DNA from: Pseudomonas sp. AL03
GTDB lineage: Bacteria; Pseudomonadota; Gammaproteobacteria; Pseudomonadales; Pseudomonadaceae
Length of the DNA stretch: 64,000 nt
Direction of reading: 5' to 3'
Assembly: GCF_029960815.1 (NCBI RefSeq)
Contig: NZ_JASBRE010000012.1
Location: 62,001 to 126,000, forward strand
Shown here: positions 19,971 to 29,569 of the stretch, in pieces
How the letters are laid out: every line of letters starts with the position of its first letter
Numbering within the stretch: the stretch's first letter is position 1
The notes under the pieces: generated by a model
Seen by the model: the letters and a program-made list of their open reading frames with translations, nothing else
What the model was told of the DNA's origin: nothing
Database searches by the model: none
Program-made: the position numbers and the translations under genes

Positions 19971-20082
19971 ATAGAGTCATTTCCAGCGACCTGCCTCGCG
20001 ACTCGTTTTCACTCTTTTCTCGCTGACTGAAATCGTCACGCCTCATCCATAAAACCAACAAGAATGTGGAGAAAGACTTTTC

Positions 20083-21009
20083 ATGAAGACCAAGATCCGT
20101 TTCGCCTCACTTGCCTTGTCCCTGATGTTCGCCAGCGGCGCTGCACTCGCCGAAATGAAGATCGGCGTCAGCATGTCGCAGTTTGATGACACCTGGCTGA
20201 CCTACCTGCGCGAATCCATGGACCAGAAAGCCAAGTCCTATCCCGATGGCGTCCAGCTGCAATTCGAAGACGCTCGCAGCGACGTGGTCAAGCAGTTGAG
20301 CCAGGTCGAAAACTTCATCAGCCAGAAAGTCGATGCCATCGTGGTCAACCCGGTGGATACCGCCGCCACCAAAAAAATCACCGAAGCCGCCGTCAAGGCC
20401 GGCATCCCGCTGGTCTATGTCAACCGCCGCCCCGATGACCTGAAGTTGCCCAAAGGCGTGGTCACAGTAGCCTCCAACGATCTGGAGGCCGGTGAAATGC
20501 AGATGCAGTACCTGGCCGACAAAATGGGCGGCAAGGGCGATATCGTGATTCTGCTGGGCGACCTCGCGAACAACTCCACCACCAACCGCACCAAGGGCGT
20601 CAAAGACGTGCTGGCCAAATATCCGAACATCAAGATCGAGCAAGAGCAGACCGGCACCTGGTTGCGGGACAAGGGCATGACCCTGGTCAACGACTGGCTG
20701 ACCCAGGGCCGCAAGTTCGACGCGATCGTAGCCAACAACGATGAAATGGCTATTGGTGCTGCGATGGCCCTGCAACAGGCCGGCGTCGAGAAGGGCAGTG
20801 TGCTGATCGCGGGTGTCGACGGTACGCCGGACGGCTTGAACGCGATCAAGAAAGGCAACATGACGGTGTCGGTGTTCCAGGACGCCAAGGGTCAGGCGGA
20901 CGGTTCGATCGACACGGCAGTGAAGATGGCCAAAAACGAGCCGGTTGAACAGGCCGTGTGGGTGCCATACCGCTTGATCACCCCGCAAAACGTCGACACG
21001 TTCAAATAG
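20083..21009 (+). CDS. Periplasmic sugar/inositol-binding protein of a CUT2 ABC importer
   Basis: 308 residues with a Sec signal peptide ending in GAALA before EMKIGVSM. It is a periplasmic-binding-protein type I fold (ribose/inositol class): VKQLSQVENFISQKVDAIVV, PLVYVNRRPDD, and IVANNDEMAIGAAMALQQAG followed by GVDGTPDGLNAI. Given its position after the iol operon, myo-inositol is the likely ligand. It should deliver the ligand to the downstream double ATPase and permease. GGAGA precedes the ATG. The name ibpA used for the Caulobacter inositol binder could apply, but specificity is inferred from context. Confidence 0.9.
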   Translation: MKTKIRFASLALSLMFASGAALAEMKIGVSMSQFDDTWLTYLRESMDQKAKSYPDGVQLQFEDARSDVVKQLSQVENFISQKVDAIVVNPVDTAATKKITEAAVKAGIPLVYVNRRPDDLKLPKGVVTVASNDLEAGEMQMQYLADKMGGKGDIVILLGDLANNSTTNRTKGVKDVLAKYPNIKIEQEQTGTWLRDKGMTLVNDWLTQGRKFDAIVANNDEMAIGAAMALQQAGVEKGSVLIAGVDGTPDGLNAIKKGNMTVSVFQDAKGQADGSIDTAVKMAKNEPVEQAVWVPYRLITPQNVDTFK

Positions 21010-21080
21010 CCCGTCCGTTCAAATAACAACAATAAATACGCAAGGTGGCGACCGCGACCTTGCTGATGGAGTACCTGATC

Positions 21081-22646
21081 ATGTTCGCTTCAGCGACTGC
21101 TTCGAGCACCCCGTTGGTGGGTATCCAGCCAACTGCAACACCTGTCGATGAGCCGTACCTGCTGGAGATCATCAACGTCAGCAAGGGATTTCCCGGTGTG
21201 GTGGCCTTGTCCGATGTGCAGCTTCGGGTACGCCCCGGTTCCGTGCTGGCCCTGATGGGCGAAAACGGCGCCGGCAAATCCACCCTGATGAAAATCATTG
21301 CCGGCATCTATCAGCCGGACGCCGGTGAACTGCGCCTGCGGGGCAAGCCGGTGGTCTTCGAAACGCCACTGGCAGCGCTCCAGGCCGGGATCGCGATGAT
21401 CCACCAGGAACTCAACCTGATGCCGCACATGAGCATCGCCGAGAACATCTGGATCGGCCGTGAGCAGCTCAATGGCCTGCACATGATCGATCACCGCGAA
21501 ATGCACCGTTGCACGGCGCAACTGCTGGAACGCCTGCGGATCAACCTCGATCCGGAGGAGCAGGTCGGCAACCTGAGCATCGCCGAACGGCAGATGGTCG
21601 AGATAGCCAAAGCGGTGTCCTACGACTCCGACATCCTGATCATGGACGAACCGACCTCGGCCATTACCGACAAGGAAGTCGCGCATCTGTTCTCGATCAT
21701 TGCCGACCTCAAGCGTCAGGGCAAAGGCATCATCTACATCACGCACAAAATGAACGAGGTGTTCAGCATCGCCGATGAAGTGGCGGTGTTCCGTGACGGT
21801 GCCTACATCGGCCTGCAGCGGGCCGACAGCATGGACGGCGACAGCCTGATTTCGATGATGGTCGGCCGCGAGCTGAGCCAGTTGTTCCCTGTGCGTGAAA
21901 AGCCGATCGGCGATCTGCTGCTGTCGGTGCGCGACCTTAAACTGGACGGCATTTTCAAGGATGTTTCCTTTGACCTGCACGCCGGCGAAATCCTCGGCAT
22001 TGCCGGGTTGATGGGCTCGGGACGGACCAACGTTGCCGAAGCGATTTTCGGCATCACGCCGAGCGACGGTGGCGAGATTCGTCTCGACGGCGAAGTGGTG
22101 CGCATCAGCGATCCGCACATGGCGATCGACAAGGGCTTCGCGTTGCTGACCGAGGATCGCAAGCTCAGCGGCCTGTTCCCGTGCCTGTCGGTGCTGGAGA
22201 ACATGGAAATGGCGGTGTTGCCGCATTACGCCGGTCACGGTTTCATCCAGCAAAAAGCCCTGCGCACCTTGTGCGAGGACATGTGCAAGAAGCTGCGGGT
22301 CAAAACCCCGTCGCTGGAGCAGTGCATCGATACCTTGTCCGGCGGTAATCAGCAAAAGGCGTTGTTGGCGCGCTGGCTGATGACCAATCCACGGATCCTG
22401 ATTCTCGACGAGCCGACTCGCGGTATCGACGTCGGCGCCAAGGCCGAGATCTACCGGCTCATTTCCTACCTCGCCAGCGAAGGCATGGCGGTGATCATGA
22501 TTTCCTCGGAACTGCCGGAAGTGCTCGGCATGAGCGACCGGGTGATGGTCATGCACGAGGGCGACCTGATGGGCACCCTCGACCGCAGCGAAGCGACCCA
22601 GGAACGAGTGATGCAATTGGCTTCGGGCATGTCCGCGGTTCACTAA
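21081..22646 (+). CDS. CUT2-type ABC importer ATPase (two nucleotide-binding domains)
   Basis: About 521 residues. ATG 21081 with GGAG upstream is preferred to a GTG 36 bases earlier. The first ABC domain has Walker [10 protein letters not shown], signature [15 protein letters not shown] and Walker [11 protein letters not shown]. The second has the degenerate Walker [10 protein letters not shown], the strong signature [16 protein letters not shown] and Walker [15 protein letters not shown]. This duplicated layout is typical of ribose/inositol importers. It energises uptake with the permease that follows 29 bases later. The substrate is inferred from the iol context. Confidence 0.93.
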   Translation: MFASATASSTPLVGIQPTATPVDEPYLLEIINVSKGFPGVVALSDVQLRVRPGSVLALMGENGAGKSTLMKIIAGIYQPDAGELRLRGKPVVFETPLAALQAGIAMIHQELNLMPHMSIAENIWIGREQLNGLHMIDHREMHRCTAQLLERLRINLDPEEQVGNLSIAERQMVEIAKAVSYDSDILIMDEPTSAITDKEVAHLFSIIADLKRQGKGIIYITHKMNEVFSIADEVAVFRDGAYIGLQRADSMDGDSLISMMVGRELSQLFPVREKPIGDLLLSVRDLKLDGIFKDVSFDLHAGEILGIAGLMGSGRTNVAEAIFGITPSDGGEIRLDGEVVRISDPHMAIDKGFALLTEDRKLSGLFPCLSVLENMEMAVLPHYAGHGFIQQKALRTLCEDMCKKLRVKTPSLEQCIDTLSGGNQQKALLARWLMTNPRILILDEPTRGIDVGAKAEIYRLISYLASEGMAVIMISSELPEVLGMSDRVMVMHEGDLMGTLDRSEATQERVMQLASGMSAVH

Positions 22647-22675
22647 TCGGCGACGCGATAGAAGGGTGAGTGTTT

Positions 22676-23698
22676 ATGAACGCGATACTGGAAAACAAGC
22701 CAGCAACGGCACCGGTCAAGAGTCGCCGGCGCTTTCCGACCGAGTTGAGTATTTTCCTGGTGCTGATTGGCATCGGCCTGGTCTTTGAAGTGTTTGGCTG
22801 GATCGTGCGCGACCAGAGCTTCCTGATGAACTCCCAGCGTCTGGTGCTGATGATCCTGCAGGTGTCGATCATCGGCCTGCTGGCCATCGGCGTGACCCAG
22901 GTCATCATCACCACGGGTATCGACCTGTCTTCCGGCTCGGTGCTGGCGCTGTCGGCGATGATCGCTGCCAGTCTGGCCCAGACGTCGGACTTCGCCCGGG
23001 CGGTGTTCCCGTCGCTGACTGACTTGCCGGTATGGATTCCGGTGATTACCGGGCTTGGGGTGGGACTGCTGGCGGGGGCCATCAACGGCAGCATCATTGC
23101 TATAACCGGTATCCCACCGTTCATTGCCACCCTCGGCATGATGGTCTCGGCGCGTGGCCTCGCGCGTTACTACACCGAAGGCCAGCCGGTGAGCATGCTC
23201 TCGGATTCCTACACGGCTATCGGACACGGCGCGATGCCGGTGATCATTTTCCTGGTGGTCGCGGTGATCTTTCACATCGCCCTGCGTTACACCAAGTACG
23301 GCAAGTACACCTACGCCATCGGCGGCAACATGCAGGCGGCGCGTACCTCGGGGATCAACGTCAAGCGGCATCTGGTGATCGTCTACAGCATCGCCGGGTT
23401 GCTGGCAGGCCTGGCGGGTGTGGTGGCTTCGGCACGGGCCGCGACCGGGCAGGCCGGGATGGGCATGTCTTATGAACTGGACGCGATTGCCGCGGCAGTG
23501 ATCGGCGGCACCAGCCTGGCCGGTGGCGTAGGACGCATTACCGGCACGGTCATCGGCGCACTGATCCTCGGGGTCATGGCCAGCGGTTTCACCTTTGTTG
23601 GCGTCGATGCTTACATTCAGGACATCATCAAAGGCCTGATCATCGTGGTGGCAGTGGTCATCGATCAGTACCGCAACAAGCGCAAACTCAAGCGCTGA
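22676..23698 (+). CDS. CUT2-type ABC importer permease
   Basis: 340 residues, a BPD_transp_2 family inner-membrane permease with 8-10 hydrophobic helices. The conserved segments QVIITTGIDLSSGSVLALSA, GSIIAITGIPPFIATLG and the cytoplasmic TKYGKYTYAIGGNMQAARTSGI are visible. ATG 22676 is chosen with GAAGGG upstream; a GTG 6 bases earlier is possible. It is the last gene of the importer and is followed by a GC-rich hairpin. Confidence 0.92.
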   Translation: MNAILENKPATAPVKSRRRFPTELSIFLVLIGIGLVFEVFGWIVRDQSFLMNSQRLVLMILQVSIIGLLAIGVTQVIITTGIDLSSGSVLALSAMIAASLAQTSDFARAVFPSLTDLPVWIPVITGLGVGLLAGAINGSIIAITGIPPFIATLGMMVSARGLARYYTEGQPVSMLSDSYTAIGHGAMPVIIFLVVAVIFHIALRYTKYGKYTYAIGGNMQAARTSGINVKRHLVIVYSIAGLLAGLAGVVASARAATGQAGMGMSYELDAIAAAVIGGTSLAGGVGRITGTVIGALILGVMASGFTFVGVDAYIQDIIKGLIIVVAVVIDQYRNKRKLKR

Positions 23699-23719
23699 GC
23701 CACCGATAAAACAGCCAAT

Positions 23720-23744
23720 GCGCCACGCCTGACCCGCGTGGCGC
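23720..23744 (+). terminator. GC-rich hairpin after the inositol importer
   Basis: GCGCCACGC at 23720-23728 pairs with GCGTGGCGC at 23736-23744 around a 7-base loop. The T-tract afterwards is weak (CCGTTTAT), so termination may be incomplete. The rest of the 328-base gap up to 24027 shows no gene I can support; it should contain the promoter of the DksA-like gene. Confidence 0.6.
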
Positions 23745-24026
23745 AGCCGTTTATCTTCTATATACAGCCGCTCGATTGAATTTCTTGCTATAAACGCACT
23801 CCGATAATCATCGCAAAGGTTGCCATAGAGCACTTTCTGGGCTTTGTCGGACAAATTCGCTGTCTTTTCAGTTGCTGAGGCCTCAAGTCGGCCTTAGACT
23901 GCCGCCCCTCGTAAATTGAGTGCCGGGTGGCGCTTGGAATTAGACGGCGCCTTTCCGATGACCAACGCAGGTCCGCCGGAACGCTCCCTTATTCGCCTTA
24001 ATGCACGTTTTTTTATAGAGATATCA

Positions 24027-24431
24027 ATGACAAAGGACAAGTTGCTGGCCATGCCGGCAGATGACTACATGAATGCCGAGCAACATGCTTTTTTCTCTGA
24101 GCTGTTGCAGAACATGAAAGTCGAAACCCATGAGCGCATCGAACAGAACCGCATCGCCATCGAAAGCCTGGACACCCCGGCCGATCCGGCTGACGCTGCT
24201 TCTGTTGAAGAAGAGCGCACCTGGCTGGTGAACGCGATCGATCGCGACCAGCGCATGTTGCCTCAGTTGGAACAGGCTCTGGAACGTATCAAGGAAGACA
24301 GCTTTGGCTGGTGCGACGACAGCGGCGAGGCCATTGGCCTGAAGCGCCTGCTGATCAGCCCGACCACCAAGTACTGCATCGAAGCTCAAGAGCGTCACGA
24401 ACAGATCGACAAGCACCAGCGTCAGGCCTGA
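24027..24431 (+). CDS. DksA/TraR-family regulator with two-cysteine (DksA2-like) site
   Basis: 134 residues, with a long coiled-coil hairpin (about 15-90) carrying the tip segment DTPADPADAASVEEER. That tip holds the Asp pair and Ala-Ser typical of DksA action on RNA polymerase. In place of the four zinc cysteines only C96 and C117 remain; the partners are S99 and A120 with the usual 21-residue spacing. This resembles the zinc-independent Pseudomonas DksA2, which substitutes for DksA under zinc limitation. Start at ATG 24027 by fit to family length. No Zur box was recognised in the upstream 300 bases. Confidence 0.85.
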   Translation: MTKDKLLAMPADDYMNAEQHAFFSELLQNMKVETHERIEQNRIAIESLDTPADPADAASVEEERTWLVNAIDRDQRMLPQLEQALERIKEDSFGWCDDSGEAIGLKRLLISPTTKYCIEAQERHEQIDKHQRQA

Positions 24432-24444
24432 TTTCGTAACGCCC

Positions 24445-24494
24445 GCATCGCGGGCAAGCCTCACTCCTGTAGGAGCAAGGCTTGCGAGCGATGC
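24445..24494. repeat. REP hairpin
   Basis: GCATCGC at 24445-24451 pairs with GCGATGC at 24488-24494; inner arms GCAAGCCT/AGGCTTGC and CTCCTGTAGGAG complete the hairpin. Located just after the DksA-like gene, where it could serve as 3' end structure. Confidence 0.75.
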
Positions 24495-24630
24495 TTTTTC
24501 TCGTCTGCAGAAAACTCCCGCACTTCTATTGATCTGCTGCAACGCCCACTACTAATGGACCATAGATAATGGCCTTGTAGTGGCGTTTAATGCCGATACA
24601 ACAATTAGAATGATGGGTGGGGTGACGAAG

Positions 24631-26235
24631 ATGACGCGAGACGGATCGCTGGTTGCGGCAGTGCCTGCACCCGTGCCTTTGCCAAAAAACCTTTGGCTGA
24701 CGCCGACCCTGCAAAGCATCGCCCTGATGCTTTTGTTGTGCGGTATGACGCTGGGCGGCTGGTCGCTTTACCTTGGCCTGCCATTGGCCGTGCTGGTGAT
24801 CTGGCTACCTCGCTTGCGCTCGCGCGCCATCCCGCAGGCATTCCCCGCCGACAGCGCCAGCGCGATTGCCGAGTTGACTCGCGATCTTTCCTATACAACC
24901 AGTCATAACGCTTTGTCTGCCGCCGGTGTGGCCTTTTCGGTCAAGCAACTGGCCGACAAACTGCAATCACAGCTCGGTGCCGCGGCGCAGATCGTCAACA
25001 ACGCCGAAGTGATGATCGCCACCGAACAAGCCACCTCGACACTCAGCCGGGAAGCCCTCAGTGCGGCCAGCGAGGCTCATCAAAGCAGCGCGGCAGGGCG
25101 TACGGAGTTGATCGAGTCCATCGCTCGTATGCATCAACTCAGTCAGCGCGCCAGTAACAGCCGTGAACTGATCGAAGCCCTGAGCCTGCGCAGTGACGAT
25201 ATCCAACGGGTCACCCTGGTCATCCAGTCCATCGCCAGCCAGACCAATCTGCTGGCATTGAACGCTGCTATCGAGGCGGCGCGGGCCGGGGAGCATGGTC
25301 GCGGATTTGCAGTGGTGGCCGATGAGGTTCGCGGTCTGGCCGCGCGTACGGCGACGGCTACCGGCGAAGTGGGGGAAATGGTCGCTGATATTCAGCAACG
25401 CACCGCGCAGGTGGTGGAGCAGATCCGTCAACTGTCCGGCGACCTCGATACCGGTGTCAAGCAGGTCGAACACACCGGTCAGCACCTGGAGAACATTGCA
25501 CGTCTAGCCGCTGGCGTCGAAAGACAGGTCGGGGAAATCGCCAGGGGCGCTGACACCAACCGCGAACAACTCGATAGCCTGTTTCACGCCATCGAGCAGA
25601 TGCGCAGCGACCTGGCAATCAGTGATCAACAGACCCAGCGCCTGGCCCAGGCCGCGGTGCAAATGGAAGGTCAGGCCGAAACCATCAGCGAACGCCTCGC
25701 GGAAGTCGGACTGGATGACTATCACCAGCGGGTTTATGACCTGGCCCGCGAAGGCGCGAGTCAGATCGCGGCGCGCTTTGAAGCGGATATCGACGAGGGC
25801 CGCGTCAGCCTCGATGACCTGTTTGATCGCAATTACCAGGCCATTCCCAACACCAACCCGGCCAAGTACCAGACTCGCTTTGATCGCTACGCCGATCAGG
25901 TCTTGCCGGCGATCCAGGAACCGTTGTTGCCGCGCCATGAAGGCCTGGTGTTCGCCATCGCCTGCACGCAGCAGGGCTATGTGCCGACCCACAACAAAGT
26001 CTTCAGCCAACCTCTGACCGGTGATGCGCAAGTTGATACCTTGCAAAACCGTACCAAACGCAAATTCGCCGACCGCACCGGGATCCGCTGTGGCAGCCAT
26101 CAGCAGGCCGTACTGCTGCAAACCTACACCCGCGACACCGGTGAGCTGATGCACGACCTCTCGGTGCCGATCATGCTTAAGGGCCGGCATTGGGGGGGGT
26201 TGCGATTGGGTTACAAGCCGGAAAATCCTCATTGA
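24631..26235 (+). CDS. Methyl-accepting chemotaxis protein with a C-terminal sensor-like domain
   Basis: About 534 residues. Two closely spaced N-terminal hydrophobic segments (about 25-58) leave almost no periplasmic loop. Next comes a cytoplasmic signalling hairpin with the invariant tip [20 protein letters not shown] and [17 protein letters not shown]. After it lies a domain of about 150 residues ([55 protein letters not shown]). That C-terminal block recurs in receptors with intracellular sensing. It should signal through CheA/CheW on an internal or membrane-related cue. Start uncertain among ATG 24610, 24613 and 24631. Confidence 0.87.
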   Translation: MTRDGSLVAAVPAPVPLPKNLWLTPTLQSIALMLLLCGMTLGGWSLYLGLPLAVLVIWLPRLRSRAIPQAFPADSASAIAELTRDLSYTTSHNALSAAGVAFSVKQLADKLQSQLGAAAQIVNNAEVMIATEQATSTLSREALSAASEAHQSSAAGRTELIESIARMHQLSQRASNSRELIEALSLRSDDIQRVTLVIQSIASQTNLLALNAAIEAARAGEHGRGFAVVADEVRGLAARTATATGEVGEMVADIQQRTAQVVEQIRQLSGDLDTGVKQVEHTGQHLENIARLAAGVERQVGEIARGADTNREQLDSLFHAIEQMRSDLAISDQQTQRLAQAAVQMEGQAETISERLAEVGLDDYHQRVYDLAREGASQIAARFEADIDEGRVSLDDLFDRNYQAIPNTNPAKYQTRFDRYADQVLPAIQEPLLPRHEGLVFAIACTQQGYVPTHNKVFSQPLTGDAQVDTLQNRTKRKFADRTGIRCGSHQQAVLLQTYTRDTGELMHDLSVPIMLKGRHWGGLRLGYKPENPH

Positions 26236-26337
26236 GAGGACGGGATTCTCAAGTCACGATGAGGCGCAGGAGTGCAGGGCTGCCTGGTTGGCGCAACTGA
26301 ACGCCGAAATACCCGACAGCCTGCCTTTAATTACAGG

Positions 26338-26577
26338 CTAGTGGACCTGATGCATACGCAGGTTCAGGTCGTCGACCACCCGTGCCCAATCGGCGTCTTC
26401 GCGCAATTGTTCTTTCAGGAAGCCGGCTTGCTGCGGGGTCCAGAACTCGGCATCGATGAGTTTCTTGTCGTCGGCCAGCGGGGAATGACGGGCAATAAAA
26501 TCGTCGATGGCCTTCTCGCTGGAGTCCAGACCGAGTTGGTCGAACAAGCCTTTCAAGTCGTGTGTCGGTGAATCCAT
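26338..26577 (-). CDS. DUF2789 family small protein
   Basis: 79 residues: HDLKGLFDQLGL, DFIARHSPLADD, and DAEFWTPQQAGFLKEQLRED, the signature of DUF2789. Acidic, soluble, no signal or membrane segment. The second ATG is preferred because AAGGAG is then 6 bases upstream; the first ATG abuts it. Function unknown. Single gene convergent with the chemoreceptor gene. Confidence 0.78.
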   Translation of the reverse strand: MDSPTHDLKGLFDQLGLDSSEKAIDDFIARHSPLADDKKLIDAEFWTPQQAGFLKEQLREDADWARVVDDLNLRMHQVH

Positions 26578-26708
26578 GTTCATCTCCTTGCGGGGCGCGT
26601 CGAGTGCGAGTTCTGAGGGGCAGCTTCAATACATCTGAGGGAGCCGCGCTTCAGGAGTTCGATGGCGATGTTCGAAAGCAGAAGTGAGCATAGACTGCAA
26701 ACCGACTA

Positions 26709-26939
26709 TCAGGCTTTCAATGCCCCTTCATCGACCGCAACCTTCAGCGCCTTGGCGGCTTCCTGGGCGGCAATGGCGGCGACGTCCGAGGTCTTGAACC
26801 AGCGATCCTTCTCGACCTGGTGATACGTCACGGTGGTCAGCGGTGGTTTGGCGCGCATGACAATGACTGCCTGGAATTCGCCTTCGACCTCTCTGACTTC
26901 GCCCCGGATAAAAAATTCGCCGATATCAAATTCCGTCAC
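26709..26939 (-). CDS. Conserved small protein of unknown function
   Basis: 76 residues from a GTG start at 26939 with GGAAGG 8 bases upstream; an ATG 66 bases further upstream would add a stretch that is not protein-like. The sequence has a beta-rich first half (FDIGEFFIRGEVREVEGEFQ, then AVIVMRA) and an Ala-rich helical end. It has no signal peptide. I do not recognise the family. Confidence 0.6.
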   Translation of the reverse strand: MTEFDIGEFFIRGEVREVEGEFQAVIVMRAKPPLTTVTYHQVEKDRWFKTSDVAAIAAQEAAKALKVAVDEGALKA

Positions 26940-27097
26940 GTTGCAGCCTTCCCTTGGAAATATTCTGTTGTTTTGAACGCCGCCCGCCCTGGGGACGGGT
27001 TTCATTGGTCGGGCAGTATGGCAGTAGTTGCAGGCCGGCGGCTGAGATAAGTCTGCGGGATGACGAAGCGTCTATAGAAATGAATGCGGCGGGGCCG

Positions 27098-27346
27098 TCA
27101 ACTGCGTAACTCAAGAGAGCGGGCAAGGGCGCAGGCTTCGTTATGATTGCTGCGGAAACCTCTGACACGGCCGGTGGAAATTTCCTTGATATGGAAGAAG
27201 GCATTGCCGGCCAAAACCACCTGAAAGCGTGGCCAGGCAAGCTCTTCAGGGTGGTATTCATGCGGTTGAAATATCACCGAGTGCAGGGTCGGCGAGCTGT
27301 TTGTGTAAGGTGTCGGGGGGTGAGCGAAGTGTGTCAGCGTGCACAT
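27098..27346 (-). CDS. Hypothetical small protein
   Basis: 82 residues from ATG 27346 with AAGGA upstream. A Pro/Thr-rich N-terminus is followed by SVIFQPHEYHPEELAWPRFQ, then LAGNAFFHIKEI and GRVRGFRSNHNEACALARSL, which reads like a compact alpha/beta domain. No signal peptide. Family not recognised; coding status rests on the start site and protein-like composition. Confidence 0.5.
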   Translation of the reverse strand: MCTLTHFAHPPTPYTNSSPTLHSVIFQPHEYHPEELAWPRFQVVLAGNAFFHIKEISTGRVRGFRSNHNEACALARSLELRS

Positions 27347-27533
27347 AGGAAGTCCTTTTCGTTGTTTTACCGACGTGTGTTCGTCGTTTTGGGTAGTCTC
27401 GGTGAGCATCGCTGCTCTAGAATCACCACCACTGGTTGGCGATTGATGCTCATCTAAAGCAATTTTCTGCGGGCGATATGTAGGAAAAGTGCTTTTATTA
27501 AAGAGTTTGTTCCCTAAGGTTGGTAGTCCGGTT

Positions 27534-27673
27534 TTATCTGGCCGTTAGAAGGGCGTTTTCCTTCAACCTCTGACGAATGCCAGGTAAGACGACGTGAGTG
27601 ACGTTCCAGTAGTCTTCATAAACCTCGCGATGAATGAGCGCTCTGCTCGTTTCAGGATTTCAACCCGGGTCAT
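27534..27673 (-). pseudogene. Small conserved-type gene broken by a frameshift
   Basis: On the minus strand ATG 27673 opens MTRVEILKRAERSFI in one frame. The adjacent frame continues REVYEDYWNVTHVVLPGIRQ and ends RLKENALLTAR with a stop at 27534-27536. Joined, the two parts make a coherent basic helical protein of about 46 residues. The join is near 27627, in ATCGCGAGG, and needs one base added (or four). AAGGTG lies upstream of the ATG. The frameshift may be real or a read error. Confidence 0.5.
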
Positions 27674-27760
27674 TTGGCTACACCTTCGGCATTGCCGCTT
27701 TTTTCTGCTGTGCGCTATTTTCCTGCGTGCAGCATCATTTTCAGATGTGGGGATGTTTCC

Positions 27761-28231
27761 TTGGCAGTAAGTAATCTCGATATGCATGCTTTGTTCGTGC
27801 TGGGTGATTTGCGCGCAAAGCTGGTTAAACAGTTCCAGTCCCGTTTTGTTTACATCACCGAACAGAACGCTGAAGGCATTTATATTGCCGAAATCGACAC
27901 CGAAGAGGCGCTGGTGGTTGATGACAAACCTGGGCTTAAACTCAAGGTCGGCGATCATTTCAGCGCCTCTGTATTGCCCAGCCGCGAAGGCGGCAAGCTG
28001 GACATCAAGTTCCGCGACATCAAACTCACGGTTTACGGCCTGGGTGATTACGCGTTCGTCACCACCGCTGATGGCCACGGGATCGTGTTCAAGGAAGGTC
28101 ATAGCGTGGTGATGGTGTTCGCTGCTCACCAACAGTTGCAGGAGGGCCTGACCAAAACCCTCAAAGCCGTTACCGCCAAGGCTGCCAAGTGGCGCAAAGG
28201 TGAACTGGTCACCTTCAAGGCCAGCGAGTAA
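27761..28231 (+). CDS. Conserved protein of unknown function
   Basis: 156 residues from TTG 27761 (GGGGATG 7 bases upstream) or 149 from ATG 27782, which lacks a clear ribosome binding site. The fold looks beta-rich: FVYITEQNAEGIYIAEID, LVVDDKPGLKLKVGDHF, and DIKLTVYGLGDYAFVTT, with a C-terminal basic helix ending WRKGELVTFKASE. No signal or membrane segment. Not recognised by family. Its stop overlaps the next start (TAATG), so the two small proteins are translationally coupled. Confidence 0.68.
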   Translation: MAVSNLDMHALFVLGDLRAKLVKQFQSRFVYITEQNAEGIYIAEIDTEEALVVDDKPGLKLKVGDHFSASVLPSREGGKLDIKFRDIKLTVYGLGDYAFVTTADGHGIVFKEGHSVVMVFAAHQQLQEGLTKTLKAVTAKAAKWRKGELVTFKASE

Positions 28232-28434
28232 TGACCCCGACCCGCGCCGATTTCCACGTACAGAACCAGGCCAGTGCGCAAGTCGAGGCCCAGCGATTGT
28301 TCGACCAGAAGGCTGTTTTGCAAGGTGCATGGCTGGGTTGGGTGGCGTCACAGATCTATACGTTGCGTCCGGCGGAGTACGCCAGCATGGTACGAAGAGA
28401 GCTGGCGCGCTTGCAGGAAACTTCCGAAAATTAG
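28231..28434 (+). CDS. Small conserved protein coupled to the gene before it
   Basis: 67 residues. The ATG shares one base with the preceding TAA stop. Mostly helical: FHVQNQASAQVEAQRLFDQK, then AWLGWVASQIYTLRPAEYAS. No signal peptide, no recognised domain. Overlapping stop and start implies a stoichiometric partner of the upstream protein, but that is inference. Confidence 0.62.
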   Translation: MTPTRADFHVQNQASAQVEAQRLFDQKAVLQGAWLGWVASQIYTLRPAEYASMVRRELARLQETSEN

Positions 28435-28552
28435 TTGACACCCCTCGAAAGCAGGAACCTCTACTACAGTCAGTTGACTGAGTATTCAGAGGCTTCGCGG
28501 TCTTCTGCCAGGCCACCCTGCTATTGCTGTGAACAGCACGAGGTGCAAAAGC

Positions 28553-29569
28553 ATGAACGGATTTCGACGGTTGCTGGCCGCTACCCTGGCCACTTTCGGT
28601 TTGCTGGCTTCACCCGTTCCGGTGTTCGCTGCCCAGGCGCCGATCCACTTCGCCGACCTGAACTGGGAAAGCGGCAGTCTGATCACCGATATCCTGCGGA
28701 TCATCGTCGAGAAGGGCTACGGGCTGCCGACCGATACCTTGCCGGGGACGACCATCACCCTGGAGACCGCACTGGCCAACAATGACATTCAGGTGATTGG
28801 CGAAGAGTGGGCCGGTCGCAGTCCGGTCTGGGTCAAGGCTGAGGCCGAAGGCAAAGTCGTGAGCCTCGGCGATACGGTCAAGGGCGCGACCGAAGGCTGG
28901 TGGGTGCCCGAATATGTGATCAAGGGTGATCCGGCGAAAGGCATCAAGCCGCTGGCACCGGACCTGCGCAGTGTCAGCGACCTGCCGCGCTACAAGGATG
29001 TATTCAGCGATCCGGAAACCCCGGGCAAGGGGCGCTTCCTCAACAGCCCGATCGGCTGGACGTCGGAAGTGGTCAATAAACAGAAGCTCAAGGCGTATGG
29101 GCTGGACGACAGCTATGTGAACTTTCGCAGTGGTTCGGGGGCGGCACTGGATGCGGAGATCAGTTCTTCGATTCGTCGCGGCAAACCGGTGTTGTTCTAT
29201 TACTGGTCGCCTACGCCATTGCTCGGACGCTTCAAACTGATTCAGCTCGAAGAACCGCCGTTCGACGCCGAAGCCTGGAAAACCTTGACCGACGCCGACA
29301 ACCCGAATCCGAAACCGACGCGCTCACTGGCCTCGAAGCTGTCCATCGGCGTGTCCACGCCATTCCAGAAACAGTATCCGCAGATTGCCGAGTTCTTCAG
29401 CAAGGTCGACTTGCCAATCGGTCCGCTGAACAAGGCGCTGGCCGAGATGAGCGAAAAACACACCCCGCCACGGCAGGCGGCAGAGGCGTTCATGAAGGCG
29501 CACCCGGACGTGTGGCAGGCCTGGGTGCCCAAGGATGTGGCGGATAAGGTGTCTGCCGAGTTGAAATGA
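28553..29569 (+). CDS. OpuAC-type (glycine betaine/choline) ABC substrate-binding protein
   Basis: 338 residues with a signal peptide ending VPVFAAQA. The mature part reads IHFADLNWESGSLITDILRI, then LPGTTITLETALANNDIQV and EEWAGRSPVW, a type II periplasmic binding fold of the quaternary-amine family with several Trp/Tyr residues suited to a cation-pi box. GAGGTG precedes ATG 28553. No permease or ATPase gene is next to it, so it is an orphan binder serving a transporter elsewhere or acting as a scavenging component. Confidence 0.88.
   Translation: MNGFRRLLAATLATFGLLASPVPVFAAQAPIHFADLNWESGSLITDILRIIVEKGYGLPTDTLPGTTITLETALANNDIQVIGEEWAGRSPVWVKAEAEGKVVSLGDTVKGATEGWWVPEYVIKGDPAKGIKPLAPDLRSVSDLPRYKDVFSDPETPGKGRFLNSPIGWTSEVVNKQKLKAYGLDDSYVNFRSGSGAALDAEISSSIRRGKPVLFYYWSPTPLLGRFKLIQLEEPPFDAEAWKTLTDADNPNPKPTRSLASKLSIGVSTPFQKQYPQIAEFFSKVDLPIGPLNKALAEMSEKHTPPRQAAEAFMKAHPDVWQAWVPKDVADKVSAELK

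Noticed and set aside
20107..22643. Long minus-strand frames over the importer binding-protein and ATPase genes
   Set aside because: Shadow frames of well-defined ABC transporter genes; His- and Gln-rich, not protein-like.
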